Source of the DNA: Scandinavium lactucae
GTDB taxonomy: Bacteria > Pseudomonadota > Gammaproteobacteria > Enterobacterales > Enterobacteriaceae
Reading direction: 5' to 3'
Length of the DNA: 64,000 bases
Assembly: GCF_033843265.1 (NCBI RefSeq)
Contig: NZ_JAWXRD010000002.1
Location: 428,162 to 492,161, forward strand
In this document: piece by piece, positions 15,511 to 23,100 of the stretch
Numbering within the stretch: position 1 is the first letter of the stretch
Layout: the number at the start of each line of letters is the position of its first letter
Position numbers and translations under genes: made by a program
The notes under the pieces: generated by a model
Told to the model about the DNA's origin: nothing
Database searches by the model: none
Seen by the model: the letters and a program-made list of their open reading frames with translations, nothing else

Positions 15511-16082
15511 TGAACACTACTATTCCCCCTCAGGAAGCGCTGCAGCACTATAGGGATGCTTCTCAGAATTGGTTATCCCTTCGTAATGAACAAAGCACAG
15601 CCCAACTACGGCTGCAGGCATTGTTGCTGTCTGCAGATAAACCCGCCAATTACGCCTGGCAGGTTGAAACTCTCAGAGAAAAGCTCGAAGTGCTTGAATG
15701 GCAAATCAGTTGTGCGGCAAGCGATAGCCTCTACGCGCAAAGAAATGTTGTGGATGCCAGTGTTGATAATGCCTTAAGTAACTTTATGGCAAATTCGGGC
15801 AAGGCGCTGACCTCAGCACTGGCACCTTATCTAAACGGCCCCTTTGGCCTTGATGTTGCTGCGCGTGTGTTGCGTTCAGCGCTGGCGCATTATTCGGAAC
15901 TCAATGCTCCAGAACTGCTTGAGTCATGCCGGGAAATCCTTGATGAATCAGGTTTGTCGCCTGATGCATCAATGCGCATGGATGCATCCAGGAGATTCAC
16001 TCCGGCGAAGCATAAAACTTTTCAGGACAGGCTTAAGCGCCTGAAACTTGCGGAGGAAGCATATGGCTTTACAGTGTCCTGA
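15510..16082 (+). CDS. psu: Polarity-suppression / capsid decoration protein
   Basis: The 190-residue product has exactly the length of P4 Psu and shares its C-terminal pattern (ILDESGLSPDAS..., RRFTPAKHKTFQDRLKRL) and the central NFMANSGKALTSALAPYL. Psu binds the Rho hexamer and inhibits termination, and it also decorates the P4 capsid. The helical-hairpin N-terminus (LEVLEWQISCA) fits the known coiled-coil fold. It is coupled to the gene before it (TGATG) and overlaps delta by 20 bases. Confidence 0.8.
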   Translation: MNTTIPPQEALQHYRDASQNWLSLRNEQSTAQLRLQALLLSADKPANYAWQVETLREKLEVLEWQISCAASDSLYAQRNVVDASVDNALSNFMANSGKALTSALAPYLNGPFGLDVAARVLRSALAHYSELNAPELLESCREILDESGLSPDASMRMDASRRFTPAKHKTFQDRLKRLKLAEEAYGFTVS

Positions 16083-16338
16083 GTGCGGCGCAATCTCACA
16101 TGCGCGTTCCAGCTTTTATGAGGCCCCATCCATAAAGCGGACCTACTATCAGTGCAAAAACCTGGAGTGCTCATGCACATTTACCGCACTGGAGAGCGTG
16201 GACACGATTATTGCCCGGCCTAACAAGGTTGAGACCAAGGATGAAACATCAAGCGAGCAATCAGAGAAATCAGCTCACATACTCGGAAAATATGGCGCAG
16301 CCTCCAGGCTATCTAACCGCCAGCAAATTCCTGTCTGA
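16063..16338 (+). CDS. delta: Ogr/Delta-like zinc-finger late activator
   Basis: The 91-residue product begins MALQCPECGAISHARSS and continues YYQCKNLECSCTF: a C-x2-C...C-x4-C zinc finger typical of Ogr/Delta. These proteins bind TTGT-N12-ACAA sites and activate late promoters of P2 and P4 with the host RNA polymerase alpha subunit. P4 Delta carries two such fingers in about 166 residues, whereas this one has a single finger, like Ogr (72 residues), plus a polar tail. ATG 16063 has GGAGG six bases before it. It is last in the late operon and followed by a terminator. Confidence 0.88.
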   Translation: MALQCPECGAISHARSSFYEAPSIKRTYYQCKNLECSCTFTALESVDTIIARPNKVETKDETSSEQSEKSAHILGKYGAASRLSNRQQIPV

Positions 16339-16355
16339 CGACTCAGGCAATCCTC

Positions 16356-16382
16356 AAACCGGCTTCTATGCCGGTTTTTTTA
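16356..16382 (+). terminator. Late-operon terminator
   Basis: AAACCGGC, loop TTCTAT, GCCGGTTT and a run of T residues lie 18 bases past the delta stop codon. Confidence 0.85.
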
Positions 16383-16430
16383 CGCTAAATTTCTGGTTTT
16401 CCGTTGAAGCTGAGAGTGCATGTCTATGCT

Positions 16431-16580
16431 GCATGAAAACGCATGAGTTTCATGCATCAATTTTAGTCCCAGCCCCCATAATTCACGGGCCTTGAGGACA
16501 AATTGGCAGTGCATGAAAACCCATGCGTTAAGTGAAGCGGGCAGGCGGGCGGGGCTGCTCGCGCTGAAGGGGAAAACTCT
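16431..16580. other. Likely cos region with inverted repeats
   Basis: TGCATGAAA at 16432 and TTTCATGCA at 16448 form a perfect inverted repeat, and a related GCATG...CATGC repeat follows at 16511. At 16539-16565 a GC-rich run (GGCAGGCGGGCGGGG, then CTCGCGCTGAAGG) resembles the P2/P4 cos sequence as I remember it (GGCGAGGCGGGG...GCGCGCTG). The position, between the late operon and the cargo/int side, is where cos lies in P4. The rest of this 520-base gap to 16860 is AT-rich promoter-like sequence. Confidence 0.4.
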
Positions 16581-16860
16581 AAAATCAAGGAAGGTGAGCG
16601 AACCAGTTAATCTTTGGGTGAGTAGAAGGAGTATTTGAGATAAATGATACCCAGCATTGCTGTTTGATTATGATTTCCAACTAAAAAACACGCTATGCCG
16701 TATCCTTTTGCTCAACCGATAAGAGATAATTTATTAAAAATTATTCTCACACGGTTTCTTTTCTTGATCTGCATCTAATTTAGAAGACATTTGTTTGCTT
16801 ATACAAACTTATCTGATAAATTAAATTTTAATATTGAATAATTATATAAGGATGGATTTA

Positions 16861-18273
16861 ATGTCTTTTAGTGATATTAAAAAAATAAGCAGAGAGAGAT
16901 TTAACTCTTTCGTTGACTGGACTAGAATGCCCAACACTGAGTTACTTTCAGAAGAATTAGAATGGTATTGTGGCCCTCAGGAATACTTGCTTGGAGTTGT
17001 TTTATTGGATTTAGAGGATAAAGATTATGGTGGTGTTGTTTTAGCAAGGGATTTAAGCAATAGATTTAGATGTATTGACGTATTTGCTAGTGAGGAAAAA
17101 CTAAACACTGCTCGCGCAAAATTAAAAAAACTGATGCGGAAAAATATTAAAAATCGAGTTAAGATTTTTCCCCAAGGTGATGAGACTTATGAACCAATGG
17201 ACTTATTCACACCTATTGTCAAGGAGGAAAAACTTCATAAACACTTCTCATTATTCGGTAAATATCTTAATTGGTCACCAGCAACAGGCATAATTAAAGA
17301 AATGATGAATCATTTTGATGATGTTGATGGTAATTTTGTCGAACAATTTCAAACCACGGCTTTTGATGCAAGATTATGGGAGTTATACTTATTTGCCTAT
17401 CTTAGAGAAGAGCACTTTTGGATGGATAGGAAATATCATGCTCCAGACTTTATGGTGCAAAAATATGGTAAAACCATATGCATTGAAGCAGTAACAGTCA
17501 ATCCCTCAGCTAATAATACAGATACAGAACTAGAACGTAACTTCGAACCTAAAACCCCCCATGAGTTGATGGAAAAGCTTGAAAATTACATGCCAATAAA
17601 ATTTGGGAGCTCATTATATTCAAAATTGACAAAAAAAAATCGATATTGGAATTTAGAGCATGTAAAGGGGAATCCACTCGTATTTGCCATTGCTGATTTC
17701 CATGAAGCAAATTCAATGGTTTGGTCTCACAGCGCACTTTGGCAATATCTGTATGGGATGCGATATGAACATAGACAAACTGAAGATGGGAGTTACCATA
17801 TGGCTCCTACGAAAATTTTAACACATAAACTCGACGCAAAAGAAATCCCATCGGGTTTTTTCTATCTGGATGATGCTGAAAATATATCAGCGATACTTAG
17901 TTCCAATAGCGGCACTATCTCCAAATTTAATAGAATGGGAAAATTAGCAGGGTTTGGCGATCCTAATTTAATGCTTTTTAGAAGAGGTTTTTGCCATGAT
18001 CATGATCCTGAGGCAATGAATCCTGAATTCTTTGCTTTTGCTGTAGAGACAGGAAAAACAACTGAAAGTTGGGCTGAGGGGTTAAATATGTACCATAACC
18101 CCAATGCTAAACATCCTGTAGACTATCGATTGTTCCCTTCTATCGCACACCATTTTATGGAGGATGGTGTAATCAAAAGTATCATACCAGAATTCCATCC
18201 ATATTCGTCTATCACCTATAACATACTTACTCGAAAAGATAAGAAAAAAGAAGAATTCCGTATAGATGAATAA
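16861..18273 (+). CDS. Unrecognised cargo protein with PD-(D/E)xK-like core
   Basis: I do not recognise the family of this 470-residue protein. ATG 16861 is chosen because AAGGA lies eight bases before it. Around residues 167-217 it reads DARLWELYLFAYL..., APDFMVQKYGKTICIEAVTVNP: a helix with Glu, then Pro-Asp, then Glu-Ala-Val in a hydrophobic strand. That is the arrangement of a PD-(D/E)xK nuclease core, but the final Lys is Val, so it may be inactive or a variant. There is no signal peptide or membrane helix. The gene is AT-rich, single, and sits in the P4 cargo slot between the late operon and int, where defence genes are common. It converges on the GHKL gene with a shared terminator. Confidence 0.55.
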   Translation: MSFSDIKKISRERFNSFVDWTRMPNTELLSEELEWYCGPQEYLLGVVLLDLEDKDYGGVVLARDLSNRFRCIDVFASEEKLNTARAKLKKLMRKNIKNRVKIFPQGDETYEPMDLFTPIVKEEKLHKHFSLFGKYLNWSPATGIIKEMMNHFDDVDGNFVEQFQTTAFDARLWELYLFAYLREEHFWMDRKYHAPDFMVQKYGKTICIEAVTVNPSANNTDTELERNFEPKTPHELMEKLENYMPIKFGSSLYSKLTKKNRYWNLEHVKGNPLVFAIADFHEANSMVWSHSALWQYLYGMRYEHRQTEDGSYHMAPTKILTHKLDAKEIPSGFFYLDDAENISAILSSNSGTISKFNRMGKLAGFGDPNLMLFRRGFCHDHDPEAMNPEFFAFAVETGKTTESWAEGLNMYHNPNAKHPVDYRLFPSIAHHFMEDGVIKSIIPEFHPYSSITYNILTRKDKKKEEFRIDE

Positions 18274-18300
18274 AAAAAAGGCCATCTATGATGGCCTTTT
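18272..18300. terminator. Bidirectional terminator between two cargo genes
   Basis: GGCCATC, TAT, GATGGCC forms the stem, with A-rich sequence on the left and TTTT on the right. The minus-strand reading gives a run of eight T residues and serves the GHKL gene; the plus strand serves the 470-residue gene. Confidence 0.85.
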
Positions 18301-18308
18301 GCCTAGAA

Positions 18309-20303
18309 TCATGGAATTGAAAATTGAGGTTCTCCATCAGAGGCTCTAACTTCACTGACGATATCATCCGCGTTTTTATACATATCTACTTGCAGATTTT
18401 CTTTTTCAATGTTTAATTTCTCATCTAAATAATTATGCTTTAATTCAAAATCAGAAAATATTTCGGACCATGTTCTAACATAGATCTCATATTCCCCTTT
18501 ATGGGCAAGTCCGTATTCCCCTTTACCCTGGAAATTTTTAATAAGATCTTCAATATAATTGGTGCTATCGAACTTATTCCCAATTAGATAAAACTTCCAT
18601 TTCATATTAGAAGCGTTAAACCGATCTATACTTTTTATAACTTGATAATAATCGTATATTTGGTCTATTTGCTTTTTACCTAATCGAACGTTGACAGGGT
18701 GTTTTAATTCAACAACAATATGCTCAATATGGTTGTTTTCATATCGCTGCCTTACCATGAACAGGTCCATTTCTCGGTTTGCAGACTCATGTGCAACTCT
18801 CTCATCACTTGTCTCGCCCCGTAATATATACGAGTGACGTTTCAGAGCTTCATTAAAATCTGGTTCCTCCGCAGTAACAACTTGATACTGTTCACCCAGT
18901 AGCCAATAGTTCTTTTCCATCATTTTCTGCAGATGTGGAACTTCTCCTGCATACATTTCTGGGTCAAATACTAATTTTTTAAATTCTTGAACGGATTTAT
19001 ATCTATCTGTTATTAACTCAATAGTTCTCAAAATAGATGACAATTGTGTTACTTTTAATTGCTCTGCAAATTTATCTTTTTCATCGGAAGAAAGACTTAT
19101 AACACCATCGACTATATCAAAGAAGCTATCAACATCACCACCATCGATGATCAAAGCAAGCATTCTAACTAATATTTTTTGCTGAGGCTTATTAAGCCCT
19201 CTAAAAAACTTAGGTTCAATTTGATATAACTGCTGGACCGCTTCCCTCAGATCTTCAGCCTTCATTGCATCCCACTTATTTCTTTGATTATATGATGGAA
19301 AAATCCCTTTTTCTTCATAAACTACGACCAACTCTTGAGCAAACTCCAATAGCAAGGGTTTTCTTTTGAGCCTAAGAAATGAATTTATCTCACTAACAAG
19401 TTTTTTATATATGTCAGAACCAGTACTGTTGCAAAACATATCATCTTGATTGCTATTGTTAGCAATAAAATTATCAAAGAATGCACTCTGTATATACACA
19501 CTGTGATGAAATGAGTCTGATTTATTATTAAGACGCGTTGTTACAGAATATTTAAAACATCCTTCTGAAGAGGTGAAATACATCCTTGATGCCTGATGAT
19601 TGAGCCTTGCACACCAACGGACATACTCGACTTCAAAGTTAACACCTTCAACATTCAGATTAAAAACCTCGCTATCTTTGATGAGATTCGATATATTCAA
19701 TAGCGTATCATTAATATTAATGCAATATTTTTGTTTTTTAAACAGATACAAAAACCAAGAGAACTCTTTTTCCAAATAAGGAATTAAAACCCCTTGAATG
19801 TAATGTTCTGACAGTTCGTAAATATGACTAAAAAGTACCGTTGTTCCACATTTTTTTACATCTACTGCTGTAGGTTCCGTGTTGCTGAAACTATCCAACG
19901 AATCATCTGAAACCGTTATATCATAATTGTATAATTCATTTCCTTCATTATATGTTGTGCTCCATATTGCAACATGTGAAAATTTATAAAAAGTCAATCG
20001 TCCCAATCCATTTTTACCATGAACAAGACTCATTATTGAACTTTCGTCATCTGACCTTTTTTCAGATGAAAGGAATGGCTTAAACTTACTGTTCAGCTTA
20101 CTATAGTTAATGCCTAAACCGTCATCACCGATCGATAAAGAAATGACTGTATCCATAGAATCGGTTTCATATGATAAATTTACATTCGCTGCACCAGCAT
20201 CAAAGCTATTCCATATGTATTCTGCGATCGAGTTAAATGGCTTTATTGCTTTCAGCCTATTACGAATTCCCTTATCATTAACAACTACTCTTTCTTTAGC
20301 CAC
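18309..20303 (-). CDS. GHKL ATPase fused to PD-(D/E)xK nuclease, candidate defence protein
   Basis: The 664-residue product starts with a GHKL (Hsp90/MutL-type) ATPase: N box EYIWNSFDAGA (Glu28, Asn32, Asp35), G1 box GDDGLG (59-64) and G2 box HGKNGLG (95-101). A helical middle follows. The C-terminus is a nuclease: EKNYWLLGEQY near 463, REMDLF with Asp513, VVELKHP with Glu532 and Lys534, and KKQIDQIYDYY, which recalls the Shedu/DUF4263 type. All catalytic residues look intact. It starts with GTG at 20303; its AAGGA overlaps the int stop, three bases away, so it is co-transcribed with and probably coupled to int. AT-rich cargo. The defence role is inferred from architecture and place. Confidence 0.75.
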   Translation of the reverse strand: MAKERVVVNDKGIRNRLKAIKPFNSIAEYIWNSFDAGAANVNLSYETDSMDTVISLSIGDDGLGINYSKLNSKFKPFLSSEKRSDDESSIMSLVHGKNGLGRLTFYKFSHVAIWSTTYNEGNELYNYDITVSDDSLDSFSNTEPTAVDVKKCGTTVLFSHIYELSEHYIQGVLIPYLEKEFSWFLYLFKKQKYCININDTLLNISNLIKDSEVFNLNVEGVNFEVEYVRWCARLNHQASRMYFTSSEGCFKYSVTTRLNNKSDSFHHSVYIQSAFFDNFIANNSNQDDMFCNSTGSDIYKKLVSEINSFLRLKRKPLLLEFAQELVVVYEEKGIFPSYNQRNKWDAMKAEDLREAVQQLYQIEPKFFRGLNKPQQKILVRMLALIIDGGDVDSFFDIVDGVISLSSDEKDKFAEQLKVTQLSSILRTIELITDRYKSVQEFKKLVFDPEMYAGEVPHLQKMMEKNYWLLGEQYQVVTAEEPDFNEALKRHSYILRGETSDERVAHESANREMDLFMVRQRYENNHIEHIVVELKHPVNVRLGKKQIDQIYDYYQVIKSIDRFNASNMKWKFYLIGNKFDSTNYIEDLIKNFQGKGEYGLAHKGEYEIYVRTWSEIFSDFELKHNYLDEKLNIEKENLQVDMYKNADDIVSEVRASDGEPQFSIP

Positions 20304-20306
20304 AAT

Positions 20307-21482
20307 CTAATTCCTTATCCCAAGGATAAATTCAGCATACCATTGTAACATTATGCTTCTTTTATCAATGTATTGAGCATGATTATATGTTCCACGTATA
20401 CTATTTTTATCTACATGAGCCAATTGCATTTCTATCCAAACTGTATCATAGCCTTGCTCATGCAAGATGGTTGACATTGAATGCCTAAATCCATGTCCAG
20501 TCACCTGTCCAGCATAACCGATACGCTTGATGACCTGGTTTATGCTCGCTTCGCTCATAGGTTTGTTCGGATCATTCCGCCCTGGAAAAACATAACGATA
20601 GTTCCCTGTCATAGTCTTAAGTTCATGGAGTAAATCTAACGCTTGAGCCGACAAAGGAACAAGATGCGGCCTGCGCATTTTCATCCTTTCAGCAGGAATT
20701 TCCCAAATAGCGTTATCCAGATCAAATTCTTGCCATAATGCCGCACGTAATTCGATGGTTCTCACGCCAGTAATCATCAGTAATTTCGTGGCTATCTGAA
20801 CAAGCTTACTCCCCGAGTAACCTTCTAAGGCACGTAGAAAATCAGGTATCTCATCAGCTTTTAGGAACGGGAAATGATTGGATTGATGTACTTCGAGGGC
20901 ACTGGAGAGATCAGCCGCAGGATTGTACTCGGCCCTACCCGTTGCAATTGCGTAACGAAAAACTTCGGAGCAACGCTGCCGCACTTTACGCATTTTCTCC
21001 AACGCACCGCGTTTCTCAATTTTACGCAGCACGTTGAGCAGCTCTAGCGGTTTAATCTCTCCCACTGGCCTTGTTCCAACATAAGGAAAAATGTCGTTCT
21101 TAAACGCTTCCATGATGTCTGATGCATATCCTGCCGACCATTTAGCAGATTTAAGTTGATGCCACTCTCTGGCTATCTTTTCGAAGGCATTCTCTGACTC
21201 TGTTTGCAGAGCCAACTTTTGCTCTTTTCGAACCTCACTAGGGTTCTTTCCTTCTGCCACAAGTTTTCGAGCTTCATCACGACGGGAACGAGCATCGGCA
21301 AGGGTTATCGTTGGGTAAACCCCAAGCGAGATCATCTTGGGTTTACCAGCATAGCGATAGCGGAACCGCCAGCTCTTGCTTCCATTAGGTTCAATAAGCA
21401 ATGACAAGCCTTGCCCATCCCCAAGCGTATAGGGTTTATCTTCAGGCTTAGCGCGGCGAATCTGCATATCGTTTAAAGGCAT
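20307..21482 (-). CDS. int: P4-type tyrosine integrase
   Basis: The 391-residue product has the DUF4102 arm-binding N-terminus (YTLGDGQGLSLLIEPNGSK), a SAM-like core-binding domain (about 95-190) and a catalytic domain with Arg in TGVRTIELR, HGFRH, the second-His-equivalent region AHVDKNSIRGTYNHAQY and the nucleophile Tyr. It recombines the element at the 3' end of thrW, 164 bases upstream of its start. An arm-type site (21481-21490) overlaps the start codon, so Int can probably repress its own gene, as in P4. The stop is three bases before the GHKL-nuclease start. Confidence 0.93.
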   Translation of the reverse strand: MPLNDMQIRRAKPEDKPYTLGDGQGLSLLIEPNGSKSWRFRYRYAGKPKMISLGVYPTITLADARSRRDEARKLVAEGKNPSEVRKEQKLALQTESENAFEKIAREWHQLKSAKWSAGYASDIMEAFKNDIFPYVGTRPVGEIKPLELLNVLRKIEKRGALEKMRKVRQRCSEVFRYAIATGRAEYNPAADLSSALEVHQSNHFPFLKADEIPDFLRALEGYSGSKLVQIATKLLMITGVRTIELRAALWQEFDLDNAIWEIPAERMKMRRPHLVPLSAQALDLLHELKTMTGNYRYVFPGRNDPNKPMSEASINQVIKRIGYAGQVTGHGFRHSMSTILHEQGYDTVWIEMQLAHVDKNSIRGTYNHAQYIDKRSIMLQWYAEFILGIRN

Positions 21483-21534
21483 GTGTATAGGAATCCAGGA
21501 CCGAACAGGAACATATACACAATACTATACACAT
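21481..21534. promoter_or_regulatory. Integrase arm-type sites, right end
   Basis: CTATACACAT lies at 21525-21534 and, inverted, at 21481-21490 over the int start codon; a partial copy ATATACACAA is at 21513. The same decamer occurs twice near the left att site. Confidence 0.65.
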
Positions 21535-21639
21535 TCTGTATCGGATTCTACTGGATGGTTACGGACAATTATGGACTAATGAGCAGTAAAATCGTTATAA
21601 ATCATGGTGGTTATGGATTGATACGGACGTTTGGGGAAG

Positions 21640-21662
21640 TTGAGATGGTGCCGATAATAGGA
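21640..21662. other. Right attachment site within thrW
   Basis: TTGAGATGGTGCCGATAATA and the next three bases contain the 3' end of thrW including its CCA and repeat the left site at 8542 with one base inserted. Integration restored an intact tRNA gene. Confidence 0.8.
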
Positions 21663-21721
21663 GTCGAACCTACGACCTTCGCATTACGAATGCGCTGCTC
21701 TACCAACTGAGCTATATCGGC
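21646..21721 (-). tRNA. thrW: tRNA-Thr (anticodon CGU)
   Basis: The 76-base minus-strand gene starts GCCGATATAGCTCAG, has the anticodon arm CGCATTCGTAATGCG, the T arm GGTTCGACTCC and ends TATCGGCACCA with CCA encoded. It follows proA by about 115 bases in the E. coli order and is a frequent P4-family integration target. A 10-bp inverted repeat (CGGGTGATGC at about 21777, GCATCACCCG at about 21823) lies between proA and the tRNA. Confidence 0.97.
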
Positions 21722-21836
21722 ACTGATACAACAAAACACAGGGGATGTGCTTCGGGGTAAAAGGTTAAAACTCTGCGGGTGATGCGTCAATGGCCTTATG
21801 AATCAAACGCCTATTTTTGCATCACCCGTTTTTTAG

Positions 21837-23090
21837 TTAAGCACGAATTGTATCGTCGCCGAAGCCGATCCACTTGTAGGTGGTCAGAGCTTCGAGGCCC
21901 ATCGGGCCGCGCGCATGCAGTTTCTGCGTGCTCACCGCCACTTCTGCACCGAGGCCAAACTGGCCGCCGTCGGTGAAGCGGGTCGACGCATTGACGTACA
22001 CCGCCGAAGAGTCGACTTCGTTGATAAAGCGGTCGGCGTTACGCAACGTGCGGGTCAGGATCGCATCAGAATGCTGCGTGCCGTGCTGTCGAATATGCGC
22101 AATGGCAGCGTCCAGATCGTCAACCAGTTTGACGTTTAAATCCAGCGACAGATATTCGTCGTCATACTGCTGACTCTCCACCGGCACCACGCTTGCCGGG
22201 CCATTCTGCAACGGCGTCAGCGCGTTGGCATCCGCATGCAGCGTCACGCCGCTTTCGGCCATCTGCTTGCTCAATGCAGGCAGGAAGGTGTCGGCAATCG
22301 CCTTATGCACCAATAGCGTTTCCACGGTATTACAGGTGCTTGGGCGCTGGGTTTTGGCATTGACGATAATCTTCAGCGCCGGTTCAAACTCTGCAGAATC
22401 ATCAACGTAAATATGGCACACGCCAATCCCACCGGTGATCACCGGTATGGTCGATTGCTCGCGGCACAGCTTGTGCAGGCCCGCGCCGCCGCGTGGGATC
22501 AGCATGTCGATATATTTGTCCATGCGCAGCATTTCACTGACCAATGCGCGATCCGGGCTTTCAATCGCCTGCACCGCACCTGCCGGTATACCGCACTCTT
22601 CCAGCGCCTGCTGGATAACCTTCACCGTGGCCGCATTAGTGCGCCAGGTCTCTTTCCCACCGCGCAGGATCGCGGCGTTGCCGGTTTTCAGGCACAGGGA
22701 GGCGACGTCAACGGTGACATTCGGGCGAGCTTCATAGATAACCCCAACCACACCGAGCGGGACGCGCCGTCGCTCGATGCGCAGGCCGCTGTCGAGCTGC
22801 CCGCCGTCAATCACCTGCCCGACCGGATCGGCCAGTTTACACACCTGACGCACATCATCGGCGATGCTTTTTAAACGCGCTGGCGTCAGCGCCAGACGGT
22901 CAAGCAGCGCCTCGCTCAGGCCATTGGCTCGCGCGTCGTCGAGATCCCGGGCGTTAGCTCGCAGGATGGTGTCGGTCTGTGCTTCCAGATAATCAGCAAT
23001 CTTTTCCAGAACCTGATTCTTTTCACGCCCTGAAAGCTGCGCCAGTTTGTACGAGGCCGCTTTAGCAGCGATGCCCATTTGTTCCAGCAT
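21837..23090 (-). CDS. proA: Gamma-glutamyl phosphate reductase
   Basis: The 417-residue product is the NADPH-dependent reductase of proline synthesis, turning gamma-glutamyl phosphate into glutamate semialdehyde. It has the aldehyde-dehydrogenase-like NAD fold, GVIYEARPNVTVD, the catalytic-cysteine region TQRPSTCNTVETLL and RFTDGGQFGLGAEVA. Length equals E. coli ProA. AGGAG lies seven bases before the ATG. It follows proB by ten bases in the proBA operon, and the enzymes work as a pair to shield the labile acyl phosphate. Confidence 0.98.
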   Translation of the reverse strand: MLEQMGIAAKAASYKLAQLSGREKNQVLEKIADYLEAQTDTILRANARDLDDARANGLSEALLDRLALTPARLKSIADDVRQVCKLADPVGQVIDGGQLDSGLRIERRRVPLGVVGVIYEARPNVTVDVASLCLKTGNAAILRGGKETWRTNAATVKVIQQALEECGIPAGAVQAIESPDRALVSEMLRMDKYIDMLIPRGGAGLHKLCREQSTIPVITGGIGVCHIYVDDSAEFEPALKIIVNAKTQRPSTCNTVETLLVHKAIADTFLPALSKQMAESGVTLHADANALTPLQNGPASVVPVESQQYDDEYLSLDLNVKLVDDLDAAIAHIRQHGTQHSDAILTRTLRNADRFINEVDSSAVYVNASTRFTDGGQFGLGAEVAVSTQKLHARGPMGLEALTTYKWIGFGDDTIRA

Positions 23091-23100
23091 TACAGGCTCC

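Noticed and set aside
21777..21832. 10-bp inverted repeat between proA and thrW as a transcription terminator
   Set aside because: The 36-base loop is too large and no U-tract follows in the direction of transcription; proA may read into thrW or end by Rho.
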